From positions 186,001-250,000 of the forward strand of contig NZ_KB899213.1 in NCBI RefSeq assembly GCF_000378085.1: a stretch of DNA of 64,000 nt, written 5' to 3'. This document shows positions 51,845 through 60,545 of the stretch, in pieces (the first letter of the stretch is position 1; every line of letters starts with the position of its first letter). Under the pieces are notes generated by a model, which saw nothing but the letters and a program-made list of their open reading frames with translations, did not search any database and had not been told where the DNA came from. Origin of the DNA: Hoylesella loescheii DSM 19665 = JCM 12249 = ATCC 15930. GTDB lineage: Bacteria; Bacteroidota; Bacteroidia; Bacteroidales; Bacteroidaceae. Made by a program: the position numbers and the translations under genes.

Positions 51845-54679
51845 ATGAACACAACGCTCTTCAACCTAGCGCAACGTATGCGTACGGCCATGTTGTGCCT
51901 CGTCGCCTTCGTTTTTGCGCAGCAGGCTTATGCACAAAACGAGGTGCTAAGAACGGGTAAGCTGCCCAACGGTCTTACCTATTATATATATAACGATGGC
52001 TCAACGCCAGGTGAAGCACAGTTCTACCTCTTCCAAAACGTGGGGGCAGTGAACGAAGCCGACAACCAAACGGGTTTGGCCCACGCCTTAGAGCACTTGG
52101 CGTTTAATGCCACCGATAACTTCCCTGGTGGCGTTATGGCTTTTCTTAAAGCCAATGGCCTTACCGATTTCGAGGCTTTTACGGGTGTGGATGAAACGCG
52201 CTATGCCGTGCACAATGTGCCCACGGCCAACACGCAACTGATGGCGAAGATGTACTTGTTGCTCAAAGACTGGTGTCATGGCATCAAGATACAGCCCGCC
52301 GACGTTGAGAAAGAACGTGGAATTATCCTCGAAGAGTGGCGCAGACGTGAAGGTATAGACCGCCGTATCACCGATAGCACGGCGCGTGTGATGTATCCCA
52401 ACTCGCGATACGCACAACGCAACGTCATTGGCAACGAAGCTCGCCTACGCTCCTTCACGCCCAAAGATGTGCGCGCGTTCTATGATACGTGGTACAGACC
52501 GCACTTGCAGTTCGTGGCCGTCATAGGTGATGTAAACCTAGATCAAGCTGAACGCACCCTCAAAGCCACCCTCTCGTCGCTCCCCAAAAAAGCAACGCCC
52601 AGCGATATCGAACTCCGTAAAATCGGCGACAATGCTCAACCGCTGTTCATGCAGTTTGTAGACAAGGAGAACAAGAGCCTCTCGTTTGGTCTTTACCAAC
52701 GTGTGCGCCTGCCTAACAATCCCAATTCTGACGAGGCAACGCGTAATTTCCTTTTCACGCGCATATTCAACACCTTGGCACCGCGCAGTTTTGCTCGTCT
52801 GAAAAACGCCGATGCAGAAACCTTCATTGCTGCTTCGGTAAGCCTTTCGCCTCTTGTGCGCGGCTTTGCGCAAATGGCATGGGACGTTGTTCCCTATGCC
52901 AATAATGCCCAACAGGCCATGGAACAGCTGCTTGCCATAAGAGGGGCAATCGCTCATAGCGGCTTTTCGAAAGAAGAATTCGAAGCCCAGAAGAGCGAGA
53001 TGTACCAAGGAATGAAAGACGCATTGGAAGCTAAGGGGCTGGGAACACCCGATAACGTGTTCAATTTGATGAAGCAAAACTTCCTTTATGGAACACCTAT
53101 CAACGACTTCCGTGAGCAAATTCAGCGCAATATTGAAGTGCTGGTAGAGCAAGACGTGGAAGATTTTAACAGCTGGGTAGCCAAATTGCTCGACCAAAAC
53201 AACTTGGCTTTCATCACCTACGAACGTAAACCCAACGAGTTAGGCCTATCGCAAGACGCCTTCCTCGCATCGTTAAAACGTAATGAGAACCCAGTCTTGG
53301 AGGCTAGACCAGACAATACGCTGACCAGTCTTGACCTCAAGCACATCGTTGCAGGAAAGATTGTAAGCGAGAAGCCCATATCTAAGCTTGCCGCTAAAGA
53401 ATGGAAACTATCTAATGGCGCACGCGTAATCTACAAGTACCTGCCGCAAGCCAAGGGTATGCTATTCTTCTCGGCTACGGCTCCTGGTGGACGCGCTGCC
53501 GTTACGCCCCAACAGCTGGCTAACTACACGGCCATGCGCAATCAGCTGATGCAAACGGGTGTGGGTGGATATAACCGCAACCAGTTGGCTTCGTGGCTGC
53601 AAGGCAAGGATATAGACCTTAGCATGTCGCCAGGCGACTACTCCGACGACCTCTCGGGCAGTATGCCCGTTGCGCAAGCCGATAACTTCTTCGGTTACCT
53701 CAATCTCATCTTGTCGCGCCACGACTTCTCGCCCAACGTCTTCTCTAAGTACGTTCAGCGCAGCAAGTATCTCTACGCCAACCGCTCGCTCGAAGGAATG
53801 GAAGCCGCGCAAGACTCTATTCGCCGACTGCTCTTCCCGCCATCGGAGGCCAACCCCGAACAAGATGAGGCCTTCTTCGACCGTATGCAGTTTGAAGAAC
53901 TTCCCAAACAGTTCTTCGCCCACTTTGGCAATGCAGCGCGCTACACCTACTTCATCGTTGGCGATTTGGCCGAACCGCAGGCTAAAAAGTTGGTAACAAC
54001 TTATCTGGCATCGATTAAAGGCGATCCCAAACAAACGTTGCCAGCACCTACGGCCATGAACTTTGCATCGAAAGAACCGCTCATCAAGCGCACGTTCAAC
54101 GTCGAAATGCAGGGCGATTTGGCCGAGATAGAACTGTCGTTTGCCAACAACTTGCGCCTAACCGACAAAGAACGGGCTGCGTTTCAGGTAATGCGAGCCA
54201 TCTTGGAGGCCAAGTATTTCGACGAGTTACGCGAGAAACAACACCTTACTTACACCGTTGGTGTGAAGGCCGACTATGTTTCTGAACCCGAAACCACCGA
54301 GACGCTCAGCATACACCTTTCTACCGCGCGCGCATCTGTTGCCACGGCGTTAGACAAAGTCAATGCTTTGCTCGACGATGTACGCCTTGGCAAGTTCTCG
54401 GCCGACGAGTTTAAGGCAGCCATTGTGCCTCTGGCCGTAGACGAACAGACACCTGCCTCGCCCGACATGGGTACCAATCCCATGCTGTGGATGGCCACAT
54501 TGGGCGTATATGCACAAACGGGCGAGACCATAACGCCCGAAGAAAGTGCAGCTGTCGACCCCGTTTTCAGCACCCTAACACCTGCCGATGTTTCGGCCGT
54601 TGCCACTAAGGTGCTCAACAACGCTGTTAAACGCGAAATCGTTGTACAAGCCATTGTACACGAGGGTAAGCTAAGCTAA
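51845..54679 (+). CDS. M16-family (pitrilysin-type) zinc peptidase
   Basis: This 944-residue secreted peptidase has a signal peptide (about 1-31, AYAQ). The inverted zinc motif is HALEH (His80, Glu83, His84), with a downstream Glu in EEWRRREGID. Two M16 halves are recognisable (about 35-440 and 495-930), so the protein is a complete, fused clamshell enzyme. Family members degrade peptides of up to a few tens of residues inside a chamber. Located 7 bp after the thioredoxin-like gene in a SusC/SusD operon, it probably processes peptides captured or imported by that pair. Confidence 0.93.
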   Translation: MNTTLFNLAQRMRTAMLCLVAFVFAQQAYAQNEVLRTGKLPNGLTYYIYNDGSTPGEAQFYLFQNVGAVNEADNQTGLAHALEHLAFNATDNFPGGVMAFLKANGLTDFEAFTGVDETRYAVHNVPTANTQLMAKMYLLLKDWCHGIKIQPADVEKERGIILEEWRRREGIDRRITDSTARVMYPNSRYAQRNVIGNEARLRSFTPKDVRAFYDTWYRPHLQFVAVIGDVNLDQAERTLKATLSSLPKKATPSDIELRKIGDNAQPLFMQFVDKENKSLSFGLYQRVRLPNNPNSDEATRNFLFTRIFNTLAPRSFARLKNADAETFIAASVSLSPLVRGFAQMAWDVVPYANNAQQAMEQLLAIRGAIAHSGFSKEEFEAQKSEMYQGMKDALEAKGLGTPDNVFNLMKQNFLYGTPINDFREQIQRNIEVLVEQDVEDFNSWVAKLLDQNNLAFITYERKPNELGLSQDAFLASLKRNENPVLEARPDNTLTSLDLKHIVAGKIVSEKPISKLAAKEWKLSNGARVIYKYLPQAKGMLFFSATAPGGRAAVTPQQLANYTAMRNQLMQTGVGGYNRNQLASWLQGKDIDLSMSPGDYSDDLSGSMPVAQADNFFGYLNLILSRHDFSPNVFSKYVQRSKYLYANRSLEGMEAAQDSIRRLLFPPSEANPEQDEAFFDRMQFEELPKQFFAHFGNAARYTYFIVGDLAEPQAKKLVTTYLASIKGDPKQTLPAPTAMNFASKEPLIKRTFNVEMQGDLAEIELSFANNLRLTDKERAAFQVMRAILEAKYFDELREKQHLTYTVGVKADYVSEPETTETLSIHLSTARASVATALDKVNALLDDVRLGKFSADEFKAAIVPLAVDEQTPASPDMGTNPMLWMATLGVYAQTGETITPEESAAVDPVFSTLTPADVSAVATKVLNNAVKREIVVQAIVHEGKLS

Positions 54680-54729
54680 GGTGCAAAAAACATCTTCAAG
54701 ACAGTAGAATTTTAATAGAAAACATCCTA

Positions 54730-54777
54730 AAATCGGCGTTCGCATCTCGTAATAAGAGGTGTGGATGCCGATTTTTT
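54730..54777 (+). terminator. Terminator of the SusC-M16 operon
   Basis: An imperfect hairpin (AATCGGC... against ...GCCGATT, with several G-U pairs) followed by six T, 51 bp after the M16 stop. Confidence 0.7.
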
Positions 54778-55013
54778 ACAAGTTTTACGTGCATCCGGGA
54801 TAAGCATGCGATGCTTTTTGAGTAAGATTAGATCAAAAGCGAATGGCTATTTCACCAATCGCTATGCGGTAGGATGGCGCACCATCACTAACATGTGCAT
54901 GGATTGTTGTAAGTTTTTTGTGCTCCCAAACTCCTATATAATAAGCAAAATTTAAACGAGATACCATTCATTTTACGCAAGAGAAAGAAGCAAGGAGATA
55001 CTGTTATACCATC

Positions 55014-55378
55014 TACCGCGTAGCGGTTGGCCTTTTGGTAGGGCAGGGTTGGGAGCCAAAGCGACCTACCCTGCCTAGGCTGCGGCGAGAGTAAACAATG
55101 CCGTAGGTATTGGTCTGTTTCCGTTTATCACGCTTGTTTTGGTGAAGAATGCACACAACGCTCTCCTCGTCGCCCTATTATTATGCCTCTTTATTGATGC
55201 CATTCCCTCTTAAAATATGCCTGATTACACCCACAATAGCCAGCACTCCCATACAAACTAACCAATGAGAAAAAAGACCAAGACCTACGGCCTTGTGTGG
55301 TTATATGCGCCATTTAGACAGGGTAGGTCGCTTCTCTCCCAACCCTGCCCTACCAAAAGACCAACCGCTACGCGGTAG
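55014..55378. mobile_element. Nested inverted-repeat (MITE-like) element, copy 2
   Basis: Same plan as 17379-17702: ends TACCGCGTAGCGGT and complement, outer arms 55037-55076 against 55316-55354, inner arms around 55100-55130 against 55270-55295, and a loop of about 140 bp that is unrelated to copy 1. The stem region within each outer arm has changed sequence (GGGAGCCAAAGCGAC here, GCGAACGAAGTGAGC in copy 1) while keeping the outer complementarity. Confidence 0.6.
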
Positions 55379-55512
55379 TTAGCGCAACGCCGCTAACATG
55401 TGCATGGATTGTTGTAAGTTTATTGTTCTCCCAAACCCATATATAATAAAGTGAGATTGGGATGGAACACGATATGTTTTACGTAAAATCAAGATGCAAG
55501 AAGACACTAAAA

Positions 55513-55800
55513 GGTCAACCGCTACGCGGTAGTTAGCGCAAAACTAGCCGCTAATAGCCATGTTTAAAACAAGCTGTGGCATGGCGTTCTTCCATAAATG
55601 ACCAACCGCTACGCGGTAGATAATGCGATACTAGTTGCTAATAGACATGTTTAAATCAAGCTGTGGCATGGCATTCGTCCCCAAATGGCCAACAGCTACG
55701 CGGTAGATAATGCGATGCTAGCCGCTAATAGTTATGTTTAAATAAAGTTGTTGAATGGTTTTTCGTCCCCAAATGATCAACCGCTACGCGGTGATTGGCT
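55513..55800. repeat. Tandem 87-88-bp repeats with ACCGCTACGCGGT
   Basis: Four starts lie at 55513, 55600, 55687 and 55775. Each unit runs GACCAACCGCTACGCGGTAG, then TAATGCGATACTAG-like sequence, CTAATAGACATGTTTAAA, and CTGTGGCATGGC with TTCGTCCCCAAAT. The last unit is partial. Confidence 0.8.
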
Positions 55801-55880
55801 CAACGCCACTAACATGTACACAGGCCCTTATGAGTTGTTTGTTATCCCTAACCCGTAATCATTACGAAGCTGTTTATGTG

Positions 55881-56630
55881 TTAACCCGCATGAGCCTTCC
55901 TAAACGTGATGCCATAAAACTGATTATTCCAAAATAGCTCTGTTTGCTTTTCTTCGGCCGCAGGCGGAATACACTGCTCAATCTCGTGAAGGTCTACCGT
56001 CTTACCCTTGAAATACGACTTTGAAAAGACGCTTTTCTTATACTGCGATTCCACAAAGTCGGCAGTCTCGTCGGCAACAAGAATCTTGCTTCCAGGTTTC
56101 GCAACCCTCAGCATCTCGTTCATTGCGCGAGCCTTATCGTTAAAGAAGTTGATGGCCCCATTATGAAAAACGATGTCGAAAGAGTTATCCGCAAACGGCA
56201 GTTCTTCGGCAGGACATTGCACAAGCGTTAAGTTTGTTTTCTTCTCCCATTTCTTTTTGCACCTCTTGAGCATGCCCATCGAGATGTCTGCACCAACCAT
56301 CTCTAACGTTTTAAGGTCGATACCCTGTGGCAGACAACGCAAGTCGGCCCCTGTACCAATAGATACGTATAGCACGGAGATATTGTTTCGCCACTCCAAA
56401 CGACTCATTAGTTCGGTGCGCATCTGCTCAAGTCCCCTGCCAAATTTAAGCCGTCCTATCCATTTCTCTCCAAAATCGTACACATACGACATCCAATCGT
56501 ACATCTTCATGTACTTATGGTTATCTCCACCCACAAAGTCATTATTCATATACAAGAAAATACCATTCTCTTGCTGCAAACCTTCTGCCTTTATTTCGGG
56601 CATCAGCCATGTTGAAATATCTGTTGCCAT
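55881..56630 (-). CDS. SAM-dependent methyltransferase
   Basis: This 249-residue class I methyltransferase shows motif I as VLYVSIGTGADLRCLP, the acidic loop VGADISMGMLKRCKKK, motif III VQCPAEELPFADNSFD, and VAKPGSKILVADET. The fold is of the UbiE/Methyltransf_11 group. The N-terminal 60 residues (MKMYDWMSYVYDFGEKWIG) are typical of this group's lid. The methyl acceptor is unknown. It is transcribed leftward and a long structured leader with a good promoter lies upstream. Confidence 0.85.
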   Translation of the reverse strand: MATDISTWLMPEIKAEGLQQENGIFLYMNNDFVGGDNHKYMKMYDWMSYVYDFGEKWIGRLKFGRGLEQMRTELMSRLEWRNNISVLYVSIGTGADLRCLPQGIDLKTLEMVGADISMGMLKRCKKKWEKKTNLTLVQCPAEELPFADNSFDIVFHNGAINFFNDKARAMNEMLRVAKPGSKILVADETADFVESQYKKSVFSKSYFKGKTVDLHEIEQCIPPAAEEKQTELFWNNQFYGITFRKAHAG

Positions 56631-56689
56631 AATGATAATTTGTTATATTAAATCTATGAGATGTTAAGTTCTAGATTTTATGAATTTTA

Positions 56690-56946
56690 TCTACGTCGTC
56701 GCACGTTAAAGGCCAACGAACTTATAGCTTGCGAGAGAACGCGAAGGCTAAACGGTTCGCAAACAAGGAAACCCACAGCCTCAGGAACTTCGGTTGCCAT
56801 TTTATGGCACACGCATTCTTTTCGTTGGCCCTTGTGAAAAAGGCCAGTCATAGGGTTCAGTAAGCTGTTTTCCCGTAGGCAATGCCGGACGTATAAGCGT
56901 GATATGATGTGGTTTAGGGAAACATCATCACAACAATACAAAGGTA
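56690..56946 (-). ncRNA. Structured leader of the methyltransferase gene, possibly with a small ORF
   Basis: On the minus strand TACCTTTG at 56946-56939 with a TTG 20 nt upstream starts a leader of about 300 nt. The RNA has GGCCAACGAA pairing at long range with UUCGUUGGCC, a competing UGGCC/GGGCCA hairpin, GCCAU/AUGGC, and CGAAG...GAGGCU pairing with AGCCUUCG. A 38-codon frame (MATEVPEAVGFLVCEPFSLR, then VLSQAISSLAFNVRRRR) ends at 56689 with a TAG or TAA. Structure and frame may be alternatives; I favour a regulatory RNA. It does not match a riboswitch that I know. Confidence 0.4.
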
Positions 56947-57023
56947 AAAATAAAAATAACAACAAGCAAGGCTTTAGCCCTTGTAATGATATATAATTCT
57001 TCTTGGCGTGGTTCGCATCATCG

Positions 57024-57120
57024 GGACTCGTGTTCCATGTAAGTTGGACTCCTGTTCCAGTTGATATGGAACATTGTTCCAGATAAGATGGAACAGGGTT
57101 CCAGCTTAGTGGAAACAAGT
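57024..57120. repeat. 22-bp palindromic array, locus 4
   Basis: Units occupy 57024-57045, 57046-57067, 57068-57089 and 57090-57110 (21 bp), plus a partial unit ending in AGGAGATGAAAG, a tail similar to that of locus 2. Confidence 0.85.
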
Positions 57121-57526
57121 TAGGAGATGAAAGAACGTAACTCTAAACCTTATCTGTCGTCTTTCAATAGTTGTTTTGGTGCTAATCGTTCTTTGTGATA
57201 AAGGCAGTTAATGCAAATATGTGTTCAACACGTTGGACAAGCCATTATCGTAGATTTTGTTTATTGCCAGCACAGGTACGGACAATAAACATGAATTGAA
57301 GGATGTGAAGAAGACAGACGAATGTAAGTAGGTGAGTCCTATCAGGTCCTTTTATGGCTTTGTTCTATGTTGTTTCGTTGATTGGTTTCTTAATCGCATA
57401 GTTCACTATACGTTTTCAAAAAGAGTCAATGGGTATAGAATTAATGATCCATTAAAAGTAAATGATAGAACCCGCCTAAGATAATAGTCTTTGCAAAAGA
57501 CATAGGGGGAGTCTTGAATAAGATAC
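57121..57526. other. Gap with no recognisable feature
   Basis: About 400 bp. I see no gene, promoter or repeat, apart from a short palindrome GTCTTTTGC-like at 57487-57500. Confidence 0.5.
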
Positions 57527-58060
57527 TTAATCTACAGGCAACAGAATGCCCCTCTTTAGTGTAACTTGTGTTACCTTACCCTGTGCAAGATTTATTTCCC
57601 CATCGTATACGAGGAGTTTGTTATCGCATTTAACAACGCTTCCTGCATAATACACTTTCAGGTGATAATTTCCTTGGGAAATTTTGCCCATCTTGAAGTC
57701 AACATCATACCAGCATTCGCAGTCGGCCAACAGCTCAAAAGGTTGCTTGTGATGAACAACTAGAGTAATTTGATTGCCTTCGTTACTAACATTCACCACT
57801 CGTTCTCGTATTGCGCAATTGTCTCTTACGTCTTCTACTTTGCATTGGGCAACGCCGTCTTTACCTAGCTCAATACTGAGTTTCGTTAGCTTATTCCTAT
57901 CATCCTCGCGCGGATTGCTTTGCAAATCGGTCATAGTAACCTCTCTTTTGCATGACGAATTTGTAACATCGTAAGTCTTTAACGAGCCAACTACCGCGTT
58001 TTCTGTGGAACATGCCGATAGCCCTACAAGGCATATCAGGCTAAAAAACACTTTTTTCAT
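57527..58060 (-). CDS. Small lipoprotein, cysteine-rich
   Basis: This 177-residue protein has a lipoprotein signal (MKKVFFSLICLVGLSAC) and a mature beta-rich part with several cysteines (Cys38 in NSSCKREVT, Cys77, Cys85, ADCECWYDVDF, VVKCDNK), which probably form disulfides in the periplasm. I do not recognise the family. It follows another lipoprotein gene by 35 bp and ends the leftward group headed by the sigma fusion gene, so it may belong to that regulon. Confidence 0.75.
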   Translation of the reverse strand: MKKVFFSLICLVGLSACSTENAVVGSLKTYDVTNSSCKREVTMTDLQSNPREDDRNKLTKLSIELGKDGVAQCKVEDVRDNCAIRERVVNVSNEGNQITLVVHHKQPFELLADCECWYDVDFKMGKISQGNYHLKVYYAGSVVKCDNKLLVYDGEINLAQGKVTQVTLKRGILLPVD

Positions 58061-58095
58061 ATATACTTTTCCTTTCCATTAACTGGTCCTAATGT

Positions 58096-58623
58096 TTACT
58101 CTTCAATTAGTTTACCATGCTTTTTAAGTACAGAGAGAAACTCTTCCCATTCGGCGGCACGCTTTTGTTTAGCCTCTTTTATCGCTTCGTTTTCTCTCGC
58201 ATAGTCGCTATTGTTTTCTATATGTCGCGGATAACAGTCGCTCAGATAAAATTTGCCGTTCTCAGAGACCAAAGACAGGTCGGTAAACAGTTGGCTGTTG
58301 ACTTCGGATACAAACGTAGTGATATGAAGCAATACTTTGTTGGGCGTACATATTTCTATTCTTTGGTAAATGGGGAACAAGGAGCTGTTCGGCTCAAAGT
58401 TAACGAACACCATCTCTCTTGTTTTCGAATTGAAGTTTTTGATGTTGTCGAGTGTGAACAGATACTGTTTGGAAATGACAGAACGGTTGACGGGAGTTGT
58501 ACCAATTGCATACAGTTCGGGCTTGATGTCTGTTTCTTCAGACTGTGTTTTCTCGTCACTACTGCAACTTATGCTCGCAAACGAAAGAGCGAGAATAGAT
58601 AAGATAGATAATAATTTTTTCAT
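58096..58623 (-). CDS. Lipoprotein of unknown function
   Basis: This 175-residue protein has a lipoprotein signal (MKKLLSILSILALSFASISC). The mature part has beta-strands in the middle and a charged helical tail (ENEAIKEAKQKRAAEWEEFL). It has no recognised domain. It begins 143 bp after the sigma-barrel fusion gene stop on the same strand and precedes the second lipoprotein, suggesting a shared transcript. No promoter consensus is obvious in the 143-bp gap. Confidence 0.75.
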   Translation of the reverse strand: MKKLLSILSILALSFASISCSSDEKTQSEETDIKPELYAIGTTPVNRSVISKQYLFTLDNIKNFNSKTREMVFVNFEPNSSLFPIYQRIEICTPNKVLLHITTFVSEVNSQLFTDLSLVSENGKFYLSDCYPRHIENNSDYARENEAIKEAKQKRAAEWEEFLSVLKKHGKLIEE

Positions 58624-58766
58624 AATGAATGCGGTTTAGAATTATATTGATAAGATATACACGATGTAAAGAGGCGGTTTTTAGGCCGCATCTACCATAA
58701 AGAGTGAGGATACTTGAAAATACTGCACGCTTGATGGAGATTTTTGTTATCTGCTTTTTCTATGGT

Positions 58767-60479
58767 CTACCACGTTAGGCGCAAACCGAATGGTACGGTT
58801 ATGATGAACGGATGTTCGGTGCGATAGGTCTCGATACCGCTTCCATTGCCGAAGTAATAGAACATGTTGGGCTCTAAATAGATACTGAATGGCTTGAACA
58901 GGCGATACTGCACGCCTACGCCAAGATTAACCGACCATTGGCTATGCACCTTAATGCTCTCGTGTAGGGTGTACGATGAGTCCGCTGTTACGGTGTATTT
59001 CTTAGCGAGCGAGCTATAAACGGGCAACTCGAACGTTACGCCACCGGTTGTGTAGGCATTGAAACGGCCATTAGCCCAAAGGCGGTAGGTAAGGCGTAAG
59101 GGTATGCCAAGGTAGTCTACCTTTTGCGTCTTATTCAGTGTGGCACCAAGATATTTGCTTTCAAACTCCGATTTTAGGCGTGTGTAGGTTAGCCCTGTGC
59201 CAAACGCCCAGCGTGGACTTAGTTGCTTGTTGAGTGAGATGCCCAATGTAATGGGGCGATGGTGATTGGCCTTTTCGCCTAAGCCTGTACCGTCTTTTCC
59301 CGTGGGTGCGTCGATATTATTGTTTACAATCCAAGCAAGTTTTGCACTTTCAACAGAGTCCATAAGTGCCTTGTTCCTTGTGAGATAATTCTCATAGTCT
59401 TCCCAAGTGTAGAGTTTTGCAGTGGCTCCACCATTGGCATAGTCGATCATAGAGAGGTAGTTCTGGCTTGATAATGCGCCATTTGCACCTGCATTAGACG
59501 AGTACCCAAGGCTGAAAGTCCAAGGGTATTTCTTCTTGGGCTTGGTGGCGTGGGCTATTTGCTCGTTCAAGGCAATTTCCTTGTTTATTACAGTTGTTGG
59601 AAGTGAAGGTGGTAGCGTGTCTTTTGGGTTGCCTGTTACGGCCAGTTGGCTTTGTATCGTATCTGCGTCGAGCGGTAAGGTGATTTTTGCAGGCTTTGTG
59701 CTATTAGTTCTGTTTTGAAGGTGATACCTGCCGTTGTGAGCAGCCGCTTGTGTCAATTGGGCCTCACCAACGTTGTGCGCAGTTGTCGATGGGGTGGAAT
59801 ATGCAGGTTGGTTGGCCTTGAGCTTCATGTTTTCGGCTTTTGTTTTTTGTGGGGTGGCTTGCCGTTGTTTCGTTGCTCTTGGCTTTAATGTGGTCAATCG
59901 GCCTGCCTTTTGCCTTGTCACCATATATATATATATAGGAATGAGAAGTGGTAACAGCAGCAAACCCCAATAATTAGCCAGCATTGCCCGTAGCATCTTC
60001 TTTGCCCTGAAGAGTTGTGAAGACGAGCTGTGCGGGTTAATTCCAAGCATCTGGCCTATCTCCTTATGAGAAAGCCCATCCAAGACCGACAGCTTAAACA
60101 CCTCTCGGTTGCCTTTTGGGAGGGCGTCGATAGTGGCTAATAGCACGTCTAATTCCACACCTTGTATGTTTTCCAACGTTTCGTCCGCCACTTCTCTGTT
60201 TAGGTTCGACAGCGAAGAGTTGTGTTTCTGCATGTGCCGGAGGTGCTTTAACGAGAGGTTTTTCACAATGGTTACCATCCATCCTTCCAATTTACGGTTC
60301 TCTTTCAGTTCGCCAATGGATGTGAAGATGATGATGAATGCGTCGTGTAGAATGTCTTCTGCCACGCTTTGGTCCTTAACATAGCTGCGGCATACGCTCT
60401 GTAGTTTGGGAGCATACGCCGAATATAGTTCACCAAGGGCTTCTTTGTCTCCCTTTTTGCAAGCGTCTATATCTATCAT
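58767..60479 (-). CDS. ECF sigma factor fused to a transmembrane helix and outer-membrane beta-barrel
   Basis: A single 570-residue frame. Residues 1-165 are an ECF sigma factor: region 2 about 10-80 (AEDILHDAFIIIFTSIGELK; LEGWMVTIVKNLSLKHLR) and region 4 about 113-163 (LPKGNREVFKLSVLDGLSHK, then EIGQMLGINPHSSSSQLFRA). Residues 169-187 are one hydrophobic helix (WGLLLLPLLIPIYIYMV). Residues 190-325 are a Thr/Ala/Gln/Lys-rich periplasmic linker. Residues 330-570 look like a small barrel (PWTFSLGYSSNAGANGALSS; VNLGVGVQYRLFKPFSIYLE) ending VPFGLRLTW, an outer-membrane beta-signal. Normally sigma and membrane-barrel parts are separate genes; here they are one protein that could pass an outer-surface signal directly to RNA polymerase. 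A (TA)-repeat lies at the helix. Confidence 0.85.
   Translation of the reverse strand: MIDIDACKKGDKEALGELYSAYAPKLQSVCRSYVKDQSVAEDILHDAFIIIFTSIGELKENRKLEGWMVTIVKNLSLKHLRHMQKHNSSLSNLNREVADETLENIQGVELDVLLATIDALPKGNREVFKLSVLDGLSHKEIGQMLGINPHSSSSQLFRAKKMLRAMLANYWGLLLLPLLIPIYIYMVTRQKAGRLTTLKPRATKQRQATPQKTKAENMKLKANQPAYSTPSTTAHNVGEAQLTQAAAHNGRYHLQNRTNSTKPAKITLPLDADTIQSQLAVTGNPKDTLPPSLPTTVINKEIALNEQIAHATKPKKKYPWTFSLGYSSNAGANGALSSQNYLSMIDYANGGATAKLYTWEDYENYLTRNKALMDSVESAKLAWIVNNNIDAPTGKDGTGLGEKANHHRPITLGISLNKQLSPRWAFGTGLTYTRLKSEFESKYLGATLNKTQKVDYLGIPLRLTYRLWANGRFNAYTTGGVTFELPVYSSLAKKYTVTADSSYTLHESIKVHSQWSVNLGVGVQYRLFKPFSIYLEPNMFYYFGNGSGIETYRTEHPFIITVPFGLRLTW
59923..59937. repeat. 15-nt alternating AT tract inside the sigma-barrel gene
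   Basis: Seven and a half AT units encode PIYIYM at the end of the membrane helix. On the coding strand, adding one unit gives TGG TGA (Trp, then stop) right after the helix. Losing one unit shifts into a frame that ends at 59764 after about 50 foreign residues. Either change removes the barrel and leaves a membrane-tethered sigma factor. Confidence 0.85.
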
Positions 60480-60545
60480 ATATTTCTTAACAAGAAAATG
60501 TCTATTCCTTATTAAAAGAGGAGTGAACCAAGGTCAAAAGACTGC

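Larger units (their letters stand above)
54780..55860. repeat. Intergenic repeat island 2
   Basis: About 1.1 kb without genes, related to island 1. It contains a block starting GGGATAAGCATGCGATGC (54797), a nested inverted-repeat element (55014-55378) and four tandem 87-bp repeats (55513-55800). The palindrome ACCGCTACGCGGT or a close variant recurs at 54856, 55014, 55363, 55515, 55602, 55689 and 55778. Confidence 0.75.

Noticed and set aside
56687..57118. 143-codon leftward open frame
   Set aside because: It starts inside the 22-bp palindromic array and runs through the structured leader; only its last 38 codons are kept as a possible small frame.
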